Assembly (NCBI GenBank): GCA_029783825.1
Contig: JAREIK010002645.1
Coordinates: forward strand, 1,451,538 to 1,515,537
Reading direction: 5' to 3'
Origin: Sapria himalayana
Taxonomy: Eukaryota; Streptophyta; Magnoliopsida; Malpighiales; Rafflesiaceae
DNA length: 64,000 nt
Under the pieces are notes generated by a model. That model saw nothing but the letters and a program-made list of their open reading frames with translations. It searched no databases and was not told the DNA's origin. The translations under genes and the position numbers were made by a program. Shown piece after piece: positions 35,801 to 41,800 of this stretch. The first letter of the stretch is position 1. Each line of letters begins with the position of its first letter.

Positions 35801-38800
35801 ACCAATACTTGATAGCGCACTATTTCAATATTAATAGTGACGAATTTATTATTAACGATTTAGATTAAGATATATGAATTTATTTTATGAAATTCCTAGA
35901 AATTTTTTATGACACGAGGAATCTGTGTACACTTATATTACTTATTTTTCACTTAGGTACATATGCAATATTAATATAATATTTAGTAAGTATAGAAGTC
36001 ACTATGTATTTAGTATCTTGAGTATTAAGATAAAAATCAAGTATTTTAAATATTAATTTTTTATTCTAATTTTGTATTGTTTGGCTTTATGCATGGATAA
36101 TATGGTTAAAATCAAAGTGATAGAAAATATTTTGACATATATATCTGTGTGTATAAACTAAAAATATTAACTTGAAGAGTTTATTCACGAAAAATTGATT
36201 AACTTGTTTAAATACTATGATATTAGGTATTGTAGTTGTAATTAGGCACTGAGTACGGACATGAACATTGTATTTGGAGATGATAATTTCTCCATTCATT
36301 TATTTAGAGAAAAATGATATGTGATCCATCGAATTAGAGTGAGTTGATCTGGTACTTAGATTTTGATTATTATTTTATCATATCATATGATGATAATAAG
36401 AATTTGAATATTATGTTATGGTGAAAATCATATGAATCAATTTATTTTGTGCTATCTAAGATGATACGTGATCTATTGACTCATTCGGTGTTTGACATAG
36501 TATCAGAGTTTATTTTTTCTGTAATAGTCAATGTTATTCCAAATATGAGATTTAGATTGCGACCAGATCAGATATCATAGAAATATTTGTATGCATGAAG
36601 GACTATGAAGATTCGATGTTGAACATTTAGGATTTTTCGTAAGAGATAATGACAGATGATTCATGAGACATGAAGATTGAAGATATTGAGAGCACTGGCA
36701 ATATGTTCAGATGTATTCGTGATGATGACAATCTTTATTTGCATCAGTACTATCATATCACAAATATATATTGATGACTCTTGATTTATATGACAGTGAT
36801 ACTGTGCTAGTATTTGTTTATTTTTATCATTTTTTAATATCAGTATGATTTATACTCTATTGATGTATTGGATTGTTTTTATTATTATTTTTATTATTTC
36901 TATTTTTTTATTTTATTATGATTTATGCATTCATCATATTCGGCTTTTGCTTCATTATCGAAATGAAATAAATTTTATAAATTTTTATTTGAGCCGAATC
37001 AAATACGATGTCAAGTCACGATCATGAGCTGTGAATGTGGATCGTGGAAGCAGAATGCCATTGTTAGAATATTATATATATTTTTTTATTTTGTATTTTT
37101 AAAAAATTTTAAAGTTTAATATTTTTATTTTTTAATAATTAATAAAATGACAACTAGAAATTATCAAGTTAAATGTTTAAAAAATTTAATATTTTATTCA
37201 AATTTAAAATTTCAGCCTAAAAGACTAATAACTGACAACAAATGATTCAATTTGTGTTAGCATGAATCGGCCAGAATTGGTATGGCCTTCACCATCCTTG
37301 CCATGGTCTGACATGACACGTTATGACTCGGTTCGGCCTGGAATTTCTTAGCCAGTCATTACCTTGCCCCACTGAAATAGGCAATGCCGGCTTTACATGT
37401 CTTGTTTGATACGTTTAGTGAGTATGTGAAAGATGGATTTTGTGTTTTTATAAAATTGGCAGAAAAAGAACTTTGTAGTTTGATGCAATTCTCCATGTAT
37501 TTGTGCATTACTTTGTGCTTTAGCAGAAATTATTTTGTGATTTTAGAATTGACTTATCCTTATCAGATGTACTAATTTACATTTCAAAGATATCACCTAC
37601 TGAAATTCGTGGTCTTTTGCAATCAATAAACCAACTTTTTATATGCATCGATATTCTATTGGCATTGGTTGCTGGATTGTCATTATTGGAGTATCCTTTA
37701 TAGACATGTATAACATTCCATGTTATAATGCCTATAAAGAACTAGGGATGAACCATAATAAAAGTAGTGATATACTATTCTACCATTGTGTTTCGAAGTG
37801 ATTGAATTGTGTTTAATATTGTAACAAGTGCCCTTGTTAGAACTTCCATTTTTTTTGCGAATATCATTGCTTTATCTTTGGGCAAGAAAGGAAGAGTCTC
37901 CTAATTTATAAGCTTTTATGGGATGAAAGACTAATAAGTGAGAAAGTACTTGCAGTTTCTTTTATATCATTTTTAATTGTGGTTGACGTGGTTATTATGC
38001 GCTCACAGCTCACCATGCTAACTTTGTATTCACCTGGCAATTGCAAAGATGATATTGTAATACTTGATGGTGTTGGTGACAAAAAAGGATGTAAATAAAT
38101 ATAAATAATTTTGTTCACCTGGCAATAACATATATACTTAACATAAGAAATCTAGGCGTTAAATGCCTCATTTAAAAATTTTGTTTTGTCATCTATTATT
38201 TTTCTCAATTCTTCTAGAGTAGGGTCTTATTTATTATTTTTATCATTATTTTTCTTAAATCAGTTAGAAAAGTGTTTTTTTTTTTAAAAATTTTTTTTAG
38301 TTATTTTTTTAAGTTGACTAAGGAAATATTTTTTAATTATTTTCTCATTGTTCTTCCTAAGTCTGTTAAGAGAGAGTATTTCTTAATATCTTTGTCATTG
38401 TTCTTCTTAAGTCACCTTGGAGATAATATTTTTAAAATTTTTATGTTATCTAAATTTCTATGTTATCTTTTATAAAATATTTAACTTAGTAGCATTATAG
38501 TTTGGACCAGTTCAAACTAGTACATAACTTTTTTGTCTTATTATCTTAAATTTGTTATGCATTAATTTGATGGAGATGTTGAAGATAATTATTAATTTTT
38601 TTTTCTATTTTTTTTCATTTTCTTAACTTTATATTTTGATTGGTGTACTCAACTTATGGGCTTCCTCAATTAAATTTGCCCAATATATTGGAGCTTGCCA
38701 TATATCATTCTAGTTAACTTATTATCAAGGTGTAATGAGTTTATATTTGTAAATGTTATTTATCTTTTTTATTGTATTGAATTTGTACAATACACACACA

Positions 38801-41800
38801 CACACACACATTATTAATTGTGTAATATGAAATTTGAAATAATGAAAAGGTAAAAAATTAAATGTCATTAATTTTTTTAACTTAAAATTTAATGTAAATT
38901 TAAATATATATAAAAAATAATACATAAATATATATATATACTCTAACTCTCACAAAATATAAACTAATAAGTTAATATAATCTTTCAAATTGGAAAAAAA
39001 AATATTACATTAAAAGACAATACTTGATCTCATCGAGAAAGTGTCGAATCAAAGGTTTCTCGCATGTGATTATTGTCATTGTCTTGAGTTTTGTTTATGT
39101 ATTGAATCTTGATATAATTATTTATTTATATTTTTTATTCTTTTAAAAGATAAGATTGTCTTCAAGAAATATATGAAACCTGCCATGGATCTCATCTTGG
39201 TGCAAACTTGTGTTTAACTATATTTTGAATGCCCAATTAATTGTAAGGGTTCGTGTTTGCTAAAAGTGATTCTAAGTCATGAAGAATTTTCATGTAGTTT
39301 AGTTTACAAAAAATTGTGTTTTGGTGAATTGTGAATATATGAATTATAATTTAGAAAATTACTAATTATAAAGACTATAAATTATATTTAGTTTGATAAT
39401 AGTTAAGTAATTAATATTTTATATGATTTTTTGTAAGTAGTATAATCAACTAAAATAGTTGTATTGAATGAAAAACTAATGCCTAGATCAACAAAAGTAT
39501 CTACTAAAGCATAAAATAAAAATTTAATCTCTATAAGAGTATCTATCATATATCTACTATGTGATAAAATAATCTCTCTTAGAGTTAATTACTCGTTACT
39601 TATATCCCAATAAAATATCTAAGTTTTTTTAAATCATTTGTTTAAAATTGTGATTGAATGATTTTCAACTCATTATTTTTTATAATTAAAATATTATCGA
39701 CATGTATAATAAGTAAAATCATTATGCAATTAGAAATTATCTAAAAAAATAAAGAAACATACATAGCACATCTGTATAAATCAAACAAAATGACTGTCTG
39801 TCAAAATTTCAGAAAATAGGCTCTTAGTGATTAGTTTTGACTTTATAGTGCCTTATGTAATTTGTCAATTATATTTGATTATATTATTCAAAATCATGTG
39901 ACTATTCTATATACACCTCCTTCTCAAGGGTGTAGAAAAATATTATTTATTCTAGCTGATGTATTCTCAATTTATGAGATGATGTTAATACAATAAAAAT
40001 TTGTATGAAGTTCATTTTGATCATTGGAAAGAAAGTGTTTAAATAGTCTACGCCACATGTCTTAAGGTGATTTATCTTCTTTTTTGAATATATTTTCATA
40101 GTGAATATTAATCAACTAACAATAATCCTTTCCAAATATCATGATAATGGTTTCTAAGTATTATTGGAGTCCAATATATCTCTTTCAACATGGCATGATA
40201 CTAACCTAGGTGAGATAATATCTCATAAAAAAATATGAGTATCCTAATATTATCTTGAGAAGTAATAAAAAAAATTTAAAAAAAGATAGAAAAATTGAAT
40301 TTAATAAAATTTATGAAATTAGTTGTTGAGTACAATTGCTCTCACTTCTAGAGAGTGATCAGAAGATCAAGAATAAATGGCATGACTATAGTATCATTTA
40401 ACTCCTTGGTAAATCTGTCAATAGTATGAGCAAACTATGTATATCTTATTCTCTTATTATAGATTTTAAGTCTTTAGTGATCAAATCTCTTAATCTTTAG
40501 CTCATCATGAGCCTGAATTGGAGTAACCTTGTGACCTACTGTATCGTCTAGACGAGATATTTTTTTCATGGAAAATTTGTCACTTTCTAGAATTAATTTC
40601 ATATGTACTTGTTGGTACATATAATGACTCCATAGGATTGTCATTATATTGTAGGCTAACAAGTTCACATGTATTCGATATGTAATTTTCTCATAATAAG
40701 AGATCCAAGTGGGACAACGTAAGAGTGAGGAAAAATAATGAGTTCAAATGTATCCGCTGAATTTTTATTCTTCTTGTGCTCGTTAAAAAATAAGTCATAC
40801 TAAAAAAATTACATCAATATTTATTAAAATTTCATCTGGCATTGTTACAAAATATTCTTACTAGTTTTAGGTACTAAAGTAACAAAGAAAGATGCATCAC
40901 AAAACTCTGGGTTTTAATATGCTTTAACTTGAGGAGATATAATGAACAGAATATATATTTTAAAAAATAAAGCTAAATAGTTTTTTTTAAGATGTATGAT
41001 CTAAAAGGGTCAATGCTGAGAAAAAATCGAAGACATCCAAGTGATGATGTTATTTGTAATTAAAATTGTTTCTCCCAAAATATACATTGGAATATTACTC
41101 TAAAATTGGAGTGTGAGTTATCTCAACTATATACTGATTCTTACTTTTAGCAACTTTCATGTGAGAATGTGTTGACACAAGATGTTTGGTATACAATTTC
41201 GTGATCAATATATCAAGTATTATATTTGATCGACTTATATTTTAATCCAATATTATTTCTTATTTTTTTAATATTTTATTATAATTTTAATTATTTTATG
41301 ATATATCATAAAAATAGAAAACACATGTATTTTAAAATGAAAAAGAAAAAACCATAAAAATAATAAATAAATTATTAATTATAGTAACCAAAAACCTAAA
41401 TTTCTCCTAGATCATATCTCTACTTGGCCTTTATTCGTATGAATATATCAGGTTGAATGAGATATTATTCATATTGTGTCTAGGATATGAATCTCTATTA
41501 TATTTTTATATTATATATATATATATATATCTTATACTCTAGGATAGAAATATATAAGAGTAGGGTAAAGTATTATCAATTTTACTTGTGATGTGTTTCC
41601 AAGTTGAGAATACTCAAGTAAATGATCCAACATGCTCAAATATCCAATAAGAGTTTTTATTGTAGAAGAAGAGACATAAAATATATCTTGTTGAAACCTA
41701 ATGAAAGTCTTTATTGGAGTCTTTTGATATTGCATACAAATATCAATAAAATAAAAAATAAAATCAAAGTTAAGTTGCTTGAAAAGATAACTCATAGAAA

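Larger units (their letters stand above)
33275..37417 (+). mobile_element. hAT transposon relic E (4.1 kb)
   Basis: Left end AAGGGGGTGTCGACTAGCC, right end TGTCTTGTTTGATACGTTTA, both decayed versions of the TAGAGGTGTCAAA / TTTGACACCTCTA termini. Flanks GTGGGTCT (33267-33274) and GTGAGTAT (37418-37425) match at 6 of 8. GC-rich terminal segments enclose an AT-rich interior that codes a degenerate hAT transposase in the + direction. Collinear with 45277-49098 over nearly its whole length and with part of 52.6-55.0 kb. It interrupts the PPR pseudogene in element D and carries a MITE at 34361-34643. Confidence 0.7.
31119..38789 (+). mobile_element. LTR element D carrying PPR gene fragments
   Basis: LTRs of 193 and 213 bp (31119-31311, 38577-38789) both run TGTTGAAGATAATTAT to ..GTACA. 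TGTTATTAGAGT at 31312-31323 is a degenerate initiator-Met primer-binding site, and ATTTGATGGAGA just before 38577 is a purine-rich tract. No gag, protease, integrase or RT text was recognised inside. Instead the interior holds degenerate pentatricopeptide-repeat coding sequence. Element E (33275-37417) is inserted into it. Target duplication is not convincing (TTATA / ATACA). D is nested in copia A. The element is probably non-autonomous with captured host sequence. Confidence 0.62.

Noticed and set aside
36497..36510. TAGTATCAGAGTT looked like an initiator-Met primer-binding site ending a very long LTR
   Set aside because: The surrounding text reads as the hAT dimerisation domain (VASESAFS-like) and is collinear with E2 and E3, where the motif is not kept as a primer-binding site.
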